The notes under the pieces: generated by a model | What the model was told of the DNA's origin: nothing | Databases searched by the model: none | Seen by the model: only the letters and a program-made list of their open reading frames with translations | Shown: positions 27,535-38,850 of the stretch, piece by piece | Numbering within the stretch: the first letter of the stretch is position 1 | Layout of the letters: every line of letters begins with the position of its first letter | NCBI RefSeq assembly: GCF_001050035.1 | Contig: NZ_CVTA01000005.1 | Coordinates: 1-64,000 of the forward strand | Direction: 5' to 3' | Source: Mycolicibacterium komanii | Lineage (GTDB): Bacteria > Actinomycetota > Actinomycetes > Mycobacteriales > Mycobacteriaceae | Length of the DNA: 64,000 nt | Position numbers and translations under genes: made by a program

Positions 27535-30240
27535 GTGGCAGGTAAGGCCCGTGTACACGAGTTGGCCAAGGAACTCGGTGTCACCAGTAAGCAAGTACTC
27601 GCTCGTCTGAGCGAACAGGGCGAATTCGTCAAATCCGCGTCCTCCACCGTGGAGGCCCCGGTCGCACGCCGGCTGCGCGAATCCTTCGGCGGCGGGAAAC
27701 CGGCCGCTGAGAAGGTCAAAGCCGACGGCAACGGCTCGGCGGCCAAACCGGCTGCCGGTACGGCGGCCGCACCGGCCGCGCCCCCCACGGCCCCCACCCC
27801 CCAGGAGCCCGCGAAGGCTCCCGCACCCAAACCTGCGGCGCCCGCCGCCGAGGCTCCGCCCGTCGCACCTCCTGCGGCGGCCGCGCCTCCGGCCGCTCCC
27901 GCTGCGCCTGCGGCACGTCCCGGCCCGCGCCCGGGCCCGTCGCCGAGCGCGCCCAAGCCCGCTCCGCGCGTCCCGCGCGTCGGTAACAACCCGTTCTCGA
28001 CCCAGCAGCCGGTGGATCGCCCGATCCCGCGGCCGCAAGGTCCTCGGCCCGGTCCCGGTGGACCGCGGCCCGGCACCCCACGCCCGGGGATGTCCCCGAG
28101 CAACATGCCGCAGCGTCCCGCCGGCCCGCGGCCCCCGCGTCCCGGTGGCGGTCCGCGTCCCGGCCCCGGCGGCGGTCCCCGTCCCGGTGCGGGTCAGGGC
28201 GGTCGTCCCGGTGCCGGCGGCGGTGGCGGCGGCGGCGGTAACTACCGCGGCGGTGGCGGCGGCGGTCCGGCCGGTGGTGGCTTCCGCGGTCGCGGCGGCG
28301 GTCGGCCCGGCCAGCGCGGCGGTGCGGCCGGTGCGTTCGGTCGTCCCGGCGGTGCGCCCAAGCGCGGTCGCAAATCGAAGAGGGCGAAACGCGCCGAGTA
28401 CGAGAACATGCAGGCGCCCGTCGTCGGTGGCGTTCGCCTGCCGCACGGCAACGGCGAGACCATCCGGCTCGCCCGCGGCGCCTCGCTGAGCGACTTCGCC
28501 GAGAAGATCGACGCCAACCCGGCCTCACTGGTGCAGGCGTTGTTCAACCTCGGCGAGATGGTCACCGCGACGCAGTCCGTCGGCGACGACACCCTCGAGC
28601 TGCTCGGCAGCGAGATGAACTACAAGGTTCAGGTCGTCTCCCCGGAGGACGAGGACCGCGAACTGCTGGAGTCCTTCGACCTCACCTATGGCGAGGACGA
28701 AGGCAGCGAGGAGGACCTCGAGGTCCGTCCGCCGGTGGTCACCGTCATGGGTCACGTCGACCACGGCAAGACCCGACTGCTGGACACGATCCGCAACGCC
28801 ACCGTCCGCGAGGGCGAGGCGGGCGGCATCACCCAGCACATCGGCGCCTACCAGGTCGAGGTCGATCTCGACGGCACGCCGCGACCGATCACCTTCATCG
28901 ACACCCCGGGCCACGAGGCGTTCACCGCCATGCGTGCCCGCGGTGCGAAGGCCACCGACATCGCGATCCTGGTGGTGGCAGCCGACGACGGCGTCATGCC
29001 GCAGACGGTGGAGGCGCTCAACCACGCGCAGGCCGCGGAAGTGCCAATCGTGGTGGCGGTCAACAAGATCGACAAGGAAGGCGCGGATCCGTCGAAGATT
29101 CGCGGGCAGCTCACCGAGTACGGTCTCATCCCCGAGGAGTACGGCGGCGACACGATGTTCGTCGACATCTCGGCCAAGGCGGGCACCAATATCGAGGCGC
29201 TGCTCGAGGCGGTCGTCCTGACCGCCGACGCGTCGCTGGACCTGCGGGCCAACCCCGACATGGAGGCCCAGGGTGTCGCGATCGAGGCGCACCTCGACCG
29301 CGGTCGAGGCCCGGTGGCGACCGTGCTCATCCAGCGCGGCACGCTGCGGGTCGGCGACTCGGTGGTGGCCGGCGACGCGTACGGACGTGTCCGGCGCATG
29401 GTCGACGAGCACGGTGACGACGTCGCCGAGGCGCTGCCGTCGCGGCCCGTCCAGGTCGTCGGCTTCACGTCGGTGCCCGGCGCGGGTGACAACTTCCTCG
29501 TCGTCGACGAAGACCGCATCGCGCGGCAGATCGCCGACCGGCGCAGCGCCCGCAAGCGCAACGCCCTGGCTGCCCGCAGCCGCAAGCGCATCAGCCTCGA
29601 GGACCTGGATTCGGCGCTGAAGGAAACCAGCCAGCTGAACCTGATCCTCAAGGGCGACAACGCCGGTACGGTCGAGGCGCTCGAGGAGGCCCTGCTGGGC
29701 ATCCAGGTCGACGACGAGGTCGAGCTGCGTGTCATCGACCGCGGCGTCGGTGGCGTCACCGAGACCAACGTCAACCTGGCGTCGGCTTCGGACGCGATCA
29801 TCATCGGCTTCAACGTCCGCGCCGAGGGCAAGGCCACCGAGCTGGCCAACCGCGAGGGCGTGGAGATCCGCTACTACTCGGTGATCTACCAGGCCATCGA
29901 CGAGATCGAGAGCGCGCTCAAGGGCATGCTCAAGCCGATCTACGAGGAGAAGGAGCTCGGTCGCGCCGAGATCCGCGCGATCTTCCGGTCGTCGAAGGTC
30001 GGCAACATCGCCGGCTGCCTCGTCCAGTCCGGGATCATGCGGCGCAACGCGAAGGCCCGGCTGCTGCGGGACAACGTCGTGGTGGCCGAGAACCTCACCG
30101 TGTCATCGCTTCGCCGGGAGAAGGACGACGTCACCGAGGTCCGCGAGGGCTACGAATGCGGTCTGACGCTGACGTACTCCGACATCAAGGAAGGCGACGT
30201 CATCGAGACGTACGAGCTCGTTGAAAAAGAGCGTGGGTAG
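27535..30240 (+). CDS. infB: Translation initiation factor IF-2
   Basis: A 901-residue GTPase that brings initiator tRNA to the ribosome. After an N-terminal IF2N domain (residues 1-55) comes a low-complexity linker of about 240 residues, first Pro/Ala-rich and then Gly/Arg-rich. A second IF2N domain lies near 310-370, and the G domain begins at P-loop GHVDHGKT (406-413), with DTPGHEAF and NKID. GTG 27535 follows a GATGGAGAT ribosome binding region. The linker DNA (about 27750-28380) is extremely GC-rich and repetitive. The C-terminal half is highly conserved. Confidence 0.97.
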   Translation: MAGKARVHELAKELGVTSKQVLARLSEQGEFVKSASSTVEAPVARRLRESFGGGKPAAEKVKADGNGSAAKPAAGTAAAPAAPPTAPTPQEPAKAPAPKPAAPAAEAPPVAPPAAAAPPAAPAAPAARPGPRPGPSPSAPKPAPRVPRVGNNPFSTQQPVDRPIPRPQGPRPGPGGPRPGTPRPGMSPSNMPQRPAGPRPPRPGGGPRPGPGGGPRPGAGQGGRPGAGGGGGGGGNYRGGGGGGPAGGGFRGRGGGRPGQRGGAAGAFGRPGGAPKRGRKSKRAKRAEYENMQAPVVGGVRLPHGNGETIRLARGASLSDFAEKIDANPASLVQALFNLGEMVTATQSVGDDTLELLGSEMNYKVQVVSPEDEDRELLESFDLTYGEDEGSEEDLEVRPPVVTVMGHVDHGKTRLLDTIRNATVREGEAGGITQHIGAYQVEVDLDGTPRPITFIDTPGHEAFTAMRARGAKATDIAILVVAADDGVMPQTVEALNHAQAAEVPIVVAVNKIDKEGADPSKIRGQLTEYGLIPEEYGGDTMFVDISAKAGTNIEALLEAVVLTADASLDLRANPDMEAQGVAIEAHLDRGRGPVATVLIQRGTLRVGDSVVAGDAYGRVRRMVDEHGDDVAEALPSRPVQVVGFTSVPGAGDNFLVVDEDRIARQIADRRSARKRNALAARSRKRISLEDLDSALKETSQLNLILKGDNAGTVEALEEALLGIQVDDEVELRVIDRGVGGVTETNVNLASASDAIIIGFNVRAEGKATELANREGVEIRYYSVIYQAIDEIESALKGMLKPIYEEKELGRAEIRAIFRSSKVGNIAGCLVQSGIMRRNAKARLLRDNVVVAENLTVSSLRREKDDVTEVREGYECGLTLTYSDIKEGDVIETYELVEKERG

Positions 30241-30253
30241 GAGCGTCGATTAG

Positions 30254-33066
<2,813 letters not shown>

Positions 33067-33080
33067 CCCACGCGAGAGCG

Positions 33081-33647
33081 CTACGCGCGGACGCGCGCGA
33101 TCGCGGCCCAGCCGAACTCCGTCGTCTTGACCCGGATATCACCAAAACCAGCCGCTGCCAACCGATCCGGCAACGTGTCGGGGTCGACGGGGTTGTAGGT
33201 GTCGCCTTCGTGCGCGACGGCCAACTCGTCGCTGCCGAGGCTGTCGCTGGCGACGAGCGCCGCCCCGGGCCGCAGCACGCGCGCGACCTCGGCGAACAGC
33301 TTGTCCTGGAGGTCGGCGGTCGGGACGTGGTGCAGCATCGTGAAACACGCTGCACCGGTGAAGCGGTCGTCGTCGTAGGACAGCGCCGTCGCGTCGCCGT
33401 GCACGATCTCCACGGTCGGGACGTCGGCGAAGCGATCGGTCAGCATCGCCGCGAGCTCGTCGTCGATCTCCACCGACGTCAGCCGGCCCACCGATTCGCT
33501 CAGCACGTCGGTGGTCGCGCCGTAGCCGGGGCCCACCTCGATGACGTCGTCTCCGAGGTCCACCTCACCCAACGCCCACGGCAGGATCACCTCGCGGATC
33601 AGCTGCCGCCATTCGTCGCTGCCGCAGTATTCATGCGCTTCGTTCAC
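33081..33647 (-). CDS. Class I SAM-dependent methyltransferase
   Basis: A 188-residue methyltransferase with motif I VIEVGPGYGATTDVL near residues 36-50, an acidic post-I (SVEIDDEL), and ALSYDDDRFTGAACFTMLHH. The fold is that of Rossmann methyltransferases of the methyltransferase-11/25 type. It converges with dinF 14 nt away. GTG 33647 has a TAGGCT -10 6 nt upstream. The substrate is unknown. Confidence 0.85.
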   Translation of the reverse strand: MNEAHEYCGSDEWRQLIREVILPWALGEVDLGDDVIEVGPGYGATTDVLSESVGRLTSVEIDDELAAMLTDRFADVPTVEIVHGDATALSYDDDRFTGAACFTMLHHVPTADLQDKLFAEVARVLRPGAALVASDSLGSDELAVAHEGDTYNPVDPDTLPDRLAAAGFGDIRVKTTEFGWAAIARVRA

Positions 33648-33653
33648 GCTCGC

Positions 33654-33659
33654 AGCCTA
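33654..33659 (-). promoter_or_regulatory. -10 element (TAGGCT) of the methyltransferase gene
   Basis: On the minus strand TAGGCT ends 6 nt before GTG 33647; probably leaderless. Confidence 0.5.
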
Positions 33660-33711
33660 TGAGGGTGCGCAAACCGCTGTAAATGCGCGGCGTGTCGGCT
33701 TCAGACGTGGA

Positions 33712-34467
33712 TCAGTGGACCTGAGAGCGGCCTCGCTGCAGGACGGCGTCCCGGTTGGCGGCGATGTCGTCACCGCTGGCCGTGCGCATCCACTCGCGCG
33801 CCGACGCCGCCTCGATCCACAACCCCTCGTTGGTCTGCGCCTCGTCGATGCGGTGGTACGACGCGAGCAGCGCACGCACGGCGCGCTGATTGTTGCCGAC
33901 GATCGAGGCCGCGACCTGCCGCGCCGTCGGCATCAACTCGGCATGCGGCACCACCTGGGTGACCAGCCCGGTCCGCAGCGCGTCGTCGGCCGACAGGTAA
34001 TCCCCGGTCAGGCTCATACGACGCGCCATCCCGACACCGACCTTCTGGGGCAGCCGCACCGACAGCCCCCAGGTCGGCAACAGCCCCACCCGCGCGTGGG
34101 TGTCGGCGAACCGCGCCTGCTCGGAGGCGATCAGCACGTCGCAGTACAGGGCGATCTCGAGGCCACCCGTGACCGCAGCGCCGTTGATCGCGCCGATCAC
34201 CGGTTTGGTCATCGGCGGCCACTTCGGCGAGATGTCGGGGAGGTCGGTGGTGTCGCCGAGCTCCTTGAGGTCCAGGCCCGCGCAGAACACCGGATCGGCG
34301 CCCGTGACGATCACGACGTCGACATCGTCGTCGGCCTGCGCCTCGCCCAGCGCGCGGTAGAACCGCCTGCGCAGCTCGGCCGACAGCGCGTTGCGCGACT
34401 GCGGCCGATTGAGCGTGAGCGTGCGCACGCGATCTTGGGTGTCGATGAGCAGGATGTCGTCAGTCAC
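33712..34467 (-). CDS. echA16: Crotonase-superfamily protein EchA16
   Basis: A 251-residue crotonase fold protein, close to EchA16 (Rv2831). The oxyanion-hole segments FCAGLDLKEL and AAVTGGLEIALYCD are present. Aligned with mitochondrial enoyl-CoA hydratase, however, the two catalytic glutamates are replaced: the first (PEILLG context) by His in DTHARVG and the second (AMEMVLTGD context) by Arg in ARRMSLTGD. Classical hydratase activity is therefore doubtful; isomerase, hydrolase, decarboxylase-like or non-catalytic roles are possible. Translation from GTG 34467 appears leaderless. Confidence 0.9.
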   Translation of the reverse strand: MTDDILLIDTQDRVRTLTLNRPQSRNALSAELRRRFYRALGEAQADDDVDVVIVTGADPVFCAGLDLKELGDTTDLPDISPKWPPMTKPVIGAINGAAVTGGLEIALYCDVLIASEQARFADTHARVGLLPTWGLSVRLPQKVGVGMARRMSLTGDYLSADDALRTGLVTQVVPHAELMPTARQVAASIVGNNQRAVRALLASYHRIDEAQTNEGLWIEAASAREWMRTASGDDIAANRDAVLQRGRSQVH

Positions 34468-34473
34468 CCGACG

Positions 34474-34483
34474 AACCTATCGT
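34474..34483. promoter_or_regulatory. Overlapping divergent -10 elements of echA16 and the DUF2277 gene
   Basis: On the minus strand TAGGTT (34479-34474) ends 6 nt before the echA16 GTG. On the plus strand TATCGT (34478-34483) ends 6 nt before ATG 34490. The two hexamers share two base pairs, and only 22 nt separate the start codons. Confidence 0.55.
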
Positions 34484-34489
34484 GGAGCC

Positions 34490-34765
34490 ATGTGCCGAAA
34501 CATCACCGAGCTCCGCGGGCTCGAACCGGCGGCGACCGACGAAGAGATCGAGGCCGCGGCGCGCCAGTACATCCGCAAGGTCAGCGGCATCACGCGGCCG
34601 ACCGCGGCCAACGTCGACGCTTTCGAAGCCGCCGTCGCGGAGGTCACCGCCACCACCGGTCGGCTGCTGTCGTCGCTGCCGCCCCGGCGCCAGCCACCCA
34701 AGACGGTTCCGCCGCTGCGTCGGCCCGAGGTGCGGGCGCGCATCGACGCGGCGGCCAAGACATAG
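34490..34765 (+). CDS. DUF2277 small protein
   Basis: A 91-residue soluble protein beginning MCRNITELRGLEP, the hallmark of DUF2277. The rest is mostly helical (EEIEAAARQYIRKVSG) with a Pro/Arg-rich C-terminus. Family function is unknown; the conserved N-terminal Cys-Arg-Asn-Ile is presumably functional. ATG 34490 is chosen over upstream in-frame codons because of the -10 element and because the family begins with Met-Cys-Arg-Asn. Confidence 0.85.
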   Translation: MCRNITELRGLEPAATDEEIEAAARQYIRKVSGITRPTAANVDAFEAAVAEVTATTGRLLSSLPPRRQPPKTVPPLRRPEVRARIDAAAKT

Positions 34766-34783
34766 CCCGATGACGACATAGCG

Positions 34784-35344
34784 ATGAGAACGACGCTGAC
34801 GCAGCCCGCGCTCAAGGAGTGGAGCGCCGCGGTGCACGCGCTGCTGGACGGCAGGCAGACCGTGCTGCTGCGTAAGGGCGGCATTCACGAGAAGCGGTTC
34901 GCGGTCACGGCCTCGCGGTTCCTGCTGTTTCCCACCGTCGCGCACAGCCACGCCGAACGCGTGCGTCCCGAGCACCGTGATCTGCTCGACGCGGCGGTGG
35001 GCGACAGTACGGACGACGCGGTGGTGATCCGCGCCGGCGCCCGCGTCGTCGCCGCGGTCGAGGTCAACCGCCCGGAAGCCCTCGAAGAGATTGCGCCACT
35101 GCATATCTGGACCGACGAGTCGGTGCGCGCCGACCGCCTCGACTTCCGGCCCAAACATCGGCTCACCGCGCTCGTCGTGCAGGTCGGCCCGCTGGTGCGG
35201 CCACTGCGACTCGAACGAACCCCCGAGTACGCCGGCTGCACCAGCTGGGTACAGCTGCCCGTCGACCCGGAATGGGCACCGCCGGTGCACGACGACGCGA
35301 CGCTGCGCGAGATCGCGTCGCGCGTCAACGATTCGGTGGGCTGA
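34784..35344 (+). CDS. DUF1802 family protein
   Basis: A 186-residue protein of the DUF1802 type: LKEWSAAVHALLDGRQTVLLRKGGIHE near the N-terminus, FLLFPT, then IWTDESVRADRLDFRP and LVVQVGPLVRP. The same family occurs in cyanobacteria and actinobacteria, without a known function. It starts 18 nt after the DUF2277 gene and probably shares its transcript. It converges on the CocE-type gene with a 4-nt gap. Confidence 0.82.
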   Translation: MRTTLTQPALKEWSAAVHALLDGRQTVLLRKGGIHEKRFAVTASRFLLFPTVAHSHAERVRPEHRDLLDAAVGDSTDDAVVIRAGARVVAAVEVNRPEALEEIAPLHIWTDESVRADRLDFRPKHRLTALVVQVGPLVRPLRLERTPEYAGCTSWVQLPVDPEWAPPVHDDATLREIASRVNDSVG

Positions 35345-35348
35345 CCGC

Positions 35349-37019
35349 TCAGCCGGCCGGTGGCTGGGGCCCAGCGGGCAGGATCAGCCGCGACGCGCCG
35401 CCACCGAGGTGCACCGTGTGGGTGGCCGACGCGAGCTTGCTGCCGGTCCCAAGCGGTTCACCGGTCCCGAGGTTGCGGGCGAAGCGGGGATGCGACCCGC
35501 CCGCCACGAGCACCCGGATCCGCGATCCGGCGCGAAACCGGTGGGCGATCGGATCGAGTTCGATGCGCACCTGGCCGGAATCCGGAGCGGCGCAGACGTA
35601 TCCGTCGCTCACATTCCGCGAGCGTCCCTTCGCATCGACCTCGCTCACGCGGACGAACAGGTCGTTGTGCGGGTTGTCGCACGTATGCGACAGTTCCACG
35701 ACCGGAACACCGACCACGTATTTGTCCGCGGGCAGGCGATCGCCGGTGAAGCTCAACACGTCGGCACGCTGGGCGAGCTTGTTGTCCTTTCGGTATCCGC
35801 CCTCCGGTGACAGCAGGCGACCGCCGATGGTCGGCGTCGGATTCGCCGGGTTGTAGGTGAACGTCGACGGGGCCGCGGTCTCCGGCGGAACGGCGTCACC
35901 GATGCGGCCGCCCGGTTGCAGGTACCGCACCACCTCGGGCATCGCGGGCGGCCAGTCGGGCAGATCGATCCAGCCTCGGCCATTGATGTGAACCCGCACC
36001 GGCTGGCGGCGCTTGCTCTCGCCGCCGGACAGATGCGTGTCCAGCCAGTCCAGCGTCTGGCGGATCGCGGTGGGCGCGGCCTTCGTCATCAGCTGGGTGT
36101 GGATCCACGGGCCGACGGTCAGGCCGACCTCGACACCGCGTTGGCGCAGCCGCCGGTACTGAGCCATCGTCTGCTCCAGGAACAGGTCCTGCCATCCGCT
36201 GATCAGCAGTACCGGCACGTCGGCGGTCTCCATGGCGCGGCGCAGGTTCAGCATCGTCCAGAACGGGTCGTCGGCGTCGGGGTGGTCGAGCCACGATTCC
36301 CACCACGGCGCGCCGGCGCCCAACAACGCCCGACCGGACTCACCGGCGGGCAGCCGGTTCAACGCGCGGGCCAGTCGGCGCCGCGACCGCATCTGCCGCA
36401 CCAGCGCCCGCACCCTGTTCGGGTCCTCCTGGTAGGCCACCAGATGGCTCCAGCCGAGGAAGTCGCTGAGCGCGAAGGAGCCGGGACCCCAGCGCGGCCC
36501 GCTGACGTCGTGCGGACCGACCGTGATCACCGCGGCCTTCATCTCCGGTGGCGGGTCGGTGAGCAGCGCCCACTGCGTGAAGCCCAGATACGACAGCCCG
36601 ATCGTGGCGAACGAGCCGGTGAACCAGTCCTGATTGCGCAGCCACTCGACGGTGTCGGCGCCGTCGGCGATCTCGTTGACCATCGGATCGAATTCGCCGC
36701 CGGAGCCGTAGGTGCCGCGCACGCTCTGCAATAGCACGTGGTAGCCGCGTGCGGCGTAGACGCGGCCGTAGAGGGCGGCGAAGGGGAAGTCCCGGCCGTA
36801 GGGGCAGCGGACCAGCAGCGTGCCCGCCGGATCGGGCGTGGACGGCGCATAGTGATCGGCGCGCAGCTCCACACCGTCACGCATCGGCACTCGGACCTTG
36901 TTGACCGTGAAGTCGGTGGTGTGCGGCGGCAGCCGCAGCAGGCGGGAGACGGTGCGTCCGGTGAGCTGCTTGACCTTCGAACGGGATGCCGGCCGGGCGG
37001 CGACGGAGGATGCGGTCAC
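35349..37019 (-). CDS. CocE/NonD family alpha/beta hydrolase
   Basis: A 556-residue hydrolase of the X-Pro dipeptidyl-peptidase/cocaine esterase superfamily. The N-terminal alpha/beta domain starts with KVRVPMRDGVELRADHY and has the nucleophile Ser in IGLSYLGFTQW, near residue 143. A C-terminal jelly-roll domain runs from about residue 350 (YNPANPTPTIGG). No clear export signal is visible. It resembles Rv2800. Physiological substrates are probably amide or ester bonds of an unknown compound. GTG 37019 has its own -10 in the 3' end of the tetR-type gene. Confidence 0.9.
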   Translation of the reverse strand: MTASSVAARPASRSKVKQLTGRTVSRLLRLPPHTTDFTVNKVRVPMRDGVELRADHYAPSTPDPAGTLLVRCPYGRDFPFAALYGRVYAARGYHVLLQSVRGTYGSGGEFDPMVNEIADGADTVEWLRNQDWFTGSFATIGLSYLGFTQWALLTDPPPEMKAAVITVGPHDVSGPRWGPGSFALSDFLGWSHLVAYQEDPNRVRALVRQMRSRRRLARALNRLPAGESGRALLGAGAPWWESWLDHPDADDPFWTMLNLRRAMETADVPVLLISGWQDLFLEQTMAQYRRLRQRGVEVGLTVGPWIHTQLMTKAAPTAIRQTLDWLDTHLSGGESKRRQPVRVHINGRGWIDLPDWPPAMPEVVRYLQPGGRIGDAVPPETAAPSTFTYNPANPTPTIGGRLLSPEGGYRKDNKLAQRADVLSFTGDRLPADKYVVGVPVVELSHTCDNPHNDLFVRVSEVDAKGRSRNVSDGYVCAAPDSGQVRIELDPIAHRFRAGSRIRVLVAGGSHPRFARNLGTGEPLGTGSKLASATHTVHLGGGASRLILPAGPQPPAG

Positions 37020-37025
37020 GATACG

Positions 37026-37031
37026 AGGCTA
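37026..37031 (-). promoter_or_regulatory. -10 element (TAGCCT) of the CocE-type gene
   Basis: On the minus strand TAGCCT ends 6 nt before GTG 37019 and overlaps the stop of the preceding tetR-type gene, giving the hydrolase an independent leaderless transcript. Confidence 0.45.
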
Positions 37032-37637
37032 CGCAGAACCGATGCCGCCCCGGCCGATCGCCCGCGTCACCTCGGCCATCAACCAGTCGATCGCGGCGGT
37101 CGCGGCCGCGCCGTCGAGGCCCCACACCGCGACCAGGCGCTCGTAGGTGGCCGGGCTCCACAGCACATCGAGCAGGCCCGCGGCCGCGCGCCGTTGCCTC
37201 TCGGGCAGATCCGGTGAGGCCGAGGTGACCGCCCGCAGCAGCGCGTCGCGGCGCCGGACGTCGGAGCTCACGAACGCCGGGTCCACCGGCGCGAGTGCGC
37301 TGTTCTCGACCGAGAAGCGTTGCAGCGACGCGAAAACCCGCGCCGTGACCTGACCCAGGTTTTCCAGCGTGACGTCGTCGTAGGACACGCCTGCCTCGGC
37401 CTCGAGGCGCTGCATCACCGCGTCGTGGAGCTGCCGTTCGGTTGGGAAGTGCCGGTACACCGTGCGCTCGCCGACCCCGGCGCGCGCGGCGACGGCCTTG
37501 AACGTCAACCCGCGCCAGTCCCACGTGTCGAACTCGTGCACCAGCGCGCTGCCCGCCGCGACGATGCGCTCGCGCGTCTGCGCGGCCTTGCGCCTGCGGA
37601 CGCTGTTGTCGTAGGTGCGCGTTGACGGACCGGCCAT
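37029..37637 (-). CDS. TetR-family transcriptional regulator
   Basis: A 202-residue regulator. The N-terminal TetR HTH (RERIVAAGSALVHEFDTWDWRGLTFKAVAARAGVGERTVYRHFP, about residues 23-66) is followed by a helical ligand-binding domain. It is divergent from the sulfotransferase gene, and a 16-bp imperfect palindrome lies between them, 6 nt from its own start. It probably represses itself and the sulfotransferase operon; the CocE-type gene downstream on the same strand may also be under its control. Confidence 0.9.
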   Translation of the reverse strand: MAGPSTRTYDNSVRRRKAAQTRERIVAAGSALVHEFDTWDWRGLTFKAVAARAGVGERTVYRHFPTERQLHDAVMQRLEAEAGVSYDDVTLENLGQVTARVFASLQRFSVENSALAPVDPAFVSSDVRRRDALLRAVTSASPDLPERQRRAAAGLLDVLWSPATYERLVAVWGLDGAAATAAIDWLMAEVTRAIGRGGIGSA

Positions 37638-37642
37638 AATGA

Positions 37643-37658
37643 TGGCAGTGTACTGTCA
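37643..37658. promoter_or_regulatory. Candidate TetR operator
   Basis: TGGCAGTGTACTGTCA is a 16-bp dyad with one mismatched pair, centred in the 67-nt region between the divergent tetR-type and sulfotransferase genes. Size and position fit a TetR-family operator. Confidence 0.6.
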
Positions 37659-37704
37659 CTAATTCGATTTCCCGGCATTCGCGGGGTTCGGCGGGAGGTG
37701 CAGC

Positions 37705-38850
37705 GTGGCATCCGTCGGGGATCTGATGGCCACGGCCGTCGACCGCACCGGACTCGACGACTTCGGCGACGACTCGTTCCGCGAGGGTCTGGAGATCCTC
37801 GTACGCGCGCTGCGCGACGAGGCCCGGCTGAACGGTCGCGGCGAGGACTTCGTCTACCGCCGCATCGGGCTGCACCTGTCGCAGCGCCTCCAGATCGAGG
37901 ACTGGTACCGCAGGCATCCCGAGATCGACGACGTGCAGATCCGTTCGCCGCTGTTCGGGCTGGGTCTGCCGAGGACCGGGTCGACGGCGCTGTCGTTTCT
38001 GCTCGCGCAGGATCCCGACGTTCGGTACCTGCGCAGCTGGGAATCGGCGCAGCCCTGCCCGCCGCCATCGACCGTGCACGGTGACGACCCGCGCATCCCG
38101 CCCGATCAGCGGCCGGTCCTGGTGGGCACCCGCCACCATGTGCCCACCGACGTCCGCGGTCCGACGGAATGCCTCGACCTGATGGCGCTCGACTTCAAGT
38201 CCCAGATCTTCCAGGCGTACGCGCAGATTCCCAGCTACTCGCAATGGCTCTGCGACAGAGCAGATTTCACGTCGACGTACCAATACGAACGACGCGTGCT
38301 CAAGTTGCTGCAGTGGGGTGAACCGACCCGGCCGTGGCGGCTCAAGTCACCTGCGCACGTGCTTTCGCTCGACTTTCTCGACCGCGTATTCCCTGACGCC
38401 CGTTTCGTCATGACGCACCGCGACCCGACCGACGTGCTGCTCTCGGTCGTCGACGTCTACGCCGACATCGTCGGCGGATTCACCGACCACCTCGACCGCC
38501 GCTACCTCGGCGAGCTCAACGTCACGCAGTGGTCGACGGGGATCGCGCGGGTGATGGCGTTCCGCGACGGGGCCTCGAAGCGGTTCTACGACATCGACTT
38601 TCGCGCCATGCAGGCCGATCCGATCGGCGAGGTGAAGCGGTTGTACGGCTGGCTCGGCGAACCGGTGAGCGACCAGTTCGAGGCGGGTATGGGGGCGTGG
38701 TGGGCCGACAACGCCGAGAACCGCGAGCCGCATCCGAAGACCGATCCGGAGGAATTCGGGCTCGACGACAACGTGATCCGGCCGTTGTTCGCCGCCTACG
38801 TCGCTGCGTACTCGGGACCACCGCAACGGGAAAAGGAAAGCGCGCCATGA
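37705..38850 (+). CDS. PAPS-dependent sulfotransferase
   Basis: A 381-residue cytosolic sulfotransferase. The 5'-phosphosulfate loop is GLPRTGSTALSFLL (from residue 87), and the 3'-phosphate-binding segment MTHRDPTDVLLSVV lies near residue 235. An N-terminal helical extension of about 80 residues precedes the core, as in the mycobacterial Stf-type family. GTG 37705 has GGGAGGTG 5 nt upstream. It is coupled by a 4-nt overlap to the next gene and divergent from a TetR-type regulator. The sulfate acceptor is unknown; lipids and sterol-like alcohols are known acceptors in related enzymes. Confidence 0.9.
   Translation: MASVGDLMATAVDRTGLDDFGDDSFREGLEILVRALRDEARLNGRGEDFVYRRIGLHLSQRLQIEDWYRRHPEIDDVQIRSPLFGLGLPRTGSTALSFLLAQDPDVRYLRSWESAQPCPPPSTVHGDDPRIPPDQRPVLVGTRHHVPTDVRGPTECLDLMALDFKSQIFQAYAQIPSYSQWLCDRADFTSTYQYERRVLKLLQWGEPTRPWRLKSPAHVLSLDFLDRVFPDARFVMTHRDPTDVLLSVVDVYADIVGGFTDHLDRRYLGELNVTQWSTGIARVMAFRDGASKRFYDIDFRAMQADPIGEVKRLYGWLGEPVSDQFEAGMGAWWADNAENREPHPKTDPEEFGLDDNVIRPLFAAYVAAYSGPPQREKESAP

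Noticed and set aside
33684..33696. GCGCGGCGTGTCG, a 13-nt match to the inner part of the 16.4-kb repeat
   Set aside because: Flanking bases do not match and a 13-mer of this composition is expected by chance in GC-rich DNA.
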